Shown: in pieces, positions 5,580-6,211 of the stretch | Position numbering within the stretch: the stretch's first letter is position 1 | How the letters are laid out: every line of letters starts with the position of its first letter | Assembly: GCA_010029175.1 (NCBI GenBank) | Contig: RGNC01000121.1 | Span: forward strand, 1 to 6,211 | Direction of reading: 5' to 3' | From: Synechococcaceae bacterium WB8_1B_136 | Lineage (GTDB): Bacteria > Cyanobacteriota > Cyanobacteriia > PCC-6307 > Cyanobiaceae | Length of the DNA: 6,211 nucleotides | Program-made: the position numbers and the translations under genes | Notes under the pieces: generated by a model | What the model was told of the DNA's origin: nothing | The model's database searches: none | The model's input: only the letters and a program-made list of their open reading frames with translations

Positions 5580-6211
5580 ATGGGCTGGACCATCGAGTGC
5601 CTCATCTCCAAGCCGGGCCGCGACCTCAACGAGGACGCCGCCGGGGCTACTGGCAATCTTGCCTGGGTGCTCGATGGCGCGCGCTCACCGGTCGCCCCGC
5701 GCTTCGGCCCGAGCGATGCGGCCTGGCTCGTCGGTGAGATCGACACGCGGCTTCAGGCGGCGGGCGCGTCCGGCGCGACGCTCGACGACGCGCTGGCTCG
5801 TCTCGCCTCCGCACTTCCCCTCGCATGGGGACCAGCCGACGACGCCGACCCCGCTGGCGGGCCGACCAATTGCCTCGCGCTGCTGCATCTCGAAGTCGAC
5901 GCCGGCACGGGCGGCGCAAACATCGAAGCGGCCGTCCTCGGCGACGTCGTCGTGCTCATGGACGGCGGCGATGGTCCGGTCATCTGGACCGACGAGCGTG
6001 TGCGCCCCTTCGAGGCCCGCACGATCGCCGGCGCCGCCCGCTGCTCACGCGCACCGGATGGCACCCTTGGCCCAGAGGTCGCCGAGACGATCCGCGCCAA
6101 TCGCCGCGCGATCAACACGCCGCACGGCTTCGCCGTCGTGAGCCCCGTGCGACCCTGGCTGCATCTTGCTCGACGCTTCTCCGCGCGGCTTGCGCCCGGC
6201 GCGCGCTTCGA
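5580..6211 (+). CDS. PP2C-like protein phosphatase domain protein (3' end outside window)
   Basis: The frame is open from ATG 5580 to the end of the window (210 codons seen, no stop). The N-terminus reads as a PP2C/PPM-family core. N17-E18-D19 in KPGRDLNEDAAG corresponds to the acidic motif near the start of the family; AWVLDGARSP (28-37) corresponds to the D-G metal motif; GPTNCLALLHLEV (94-106) takes the place of the S/G-T-T-A strand; and AAVLGDVVVLMDG (117-129) resembles the LGDS strand. The sequence WTDERVRPF then fits the strand after it. This most resembles a divergent PP2C group whose members read PNEDxxA...VLDGA, recognised from memory. Such enzymes remove phosphate from Ser/Thr with two metal ions; substrate unknown. 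Gln/Leu usage is low and GTC, CTC, GAC, ACG and CGC are frequent, unlike the CTG/CAG-rich genes to the left, suggesting another source. No Shine-Dalgarno precedes the ATG. Confidence 0.7.
   Translation, partial: MGWTIECLISKPGRDLNEDAAGATGNLAWVLDGARSPVAPRFGPSDAAWLVGEIDTRLQAAGASGATLDDALARLASALPLAWGPADDADPAGGPTNCLALLHLEVDAGTGGANIEAAVLGDVVVLMDGGDGPVIWTDERVRPFEARTIAGAARCSRAPDGTLGPEVAETIRANRRAINTPHGFAVVSPVRPWLHLARRFSARLAPGARF

Noticed and set aside
5434..6141. Plus-strand open frame of 235 codons overlapping the phosphatase
   Set aside because: Ser/Arg/Pro/Ala-rich reading without any fold signature; the frame from 5580 has PP2C motifs and better codon structure.

Overview
The window looks like a high-GC picocyanobacterium of the Synechococcus/Cyanobium type. 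The evidence is the overall gene set and protein style: a compact group 2-like sigma-70 factor, a cyanobacterial UbiB/AarF kinase, a short Orn/Lys/Arg decarboxylase-fold protein, a CbiT methyltransferase and CdsA, all strongly biased to CTG, GCC and CAG codons. The last ~830 bases do not fit this picture.

Layout. Positions 2-412 (+) hold the C-terminal part of a sigma factor (regions 3 to 4) that begins before the window. It converges on a two-gene minus-strand unit: aarF (2663-933) followed after 25 bases by a small membrane protein of unknown function (907-440). Starting back to back with aarF, on the plus strand, is a tightly packed run of three genes: an Orn/Lys/Arg decarboxylase-like PLP enzyme (2656-4065), cbiT (4062-4688) and cdsA (from 4685). 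Each pair in this run overlaps by four bases, so the three are probably cotranscribed and translationally coupled. They link PLP chemistry, corrinoid synthesis and phospholipid synthesis; that looks like housekeeping clustering rather than one pathway.

The break. The CdsA reading matches its family up to about residue 232 (base ~5380) and then stops doing so. It runs through 18 unrelated codons to a TGA at 5435-5437 and lacks the whole C-terminal catalytic signature of the family. Next comes about 120 bases of much lower GC (49 G+C in 120, counted by hand at 5381-5500). After that an open frame begins at 5580 with an ATG and runs off the window; it reads as a PP2C-like phosphatase with different codon habits (many GTC, CTC, GAC, ACG, CGC). 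Because CdsA is normally indispensable, this is either a genuine insertion or rearrangement with an intact cdsA elsewhere, or a join of two unrelated DNAs during assembly. The sequence alone cannot decide. No transposase, integrase, tRNA or terminal repeat is visible at the join.

No RNA gene, CRISPR array or complete mobile element was found. I see no convincing new multi-gene system; the junction with the phosphatase gene is the part most worth checking.
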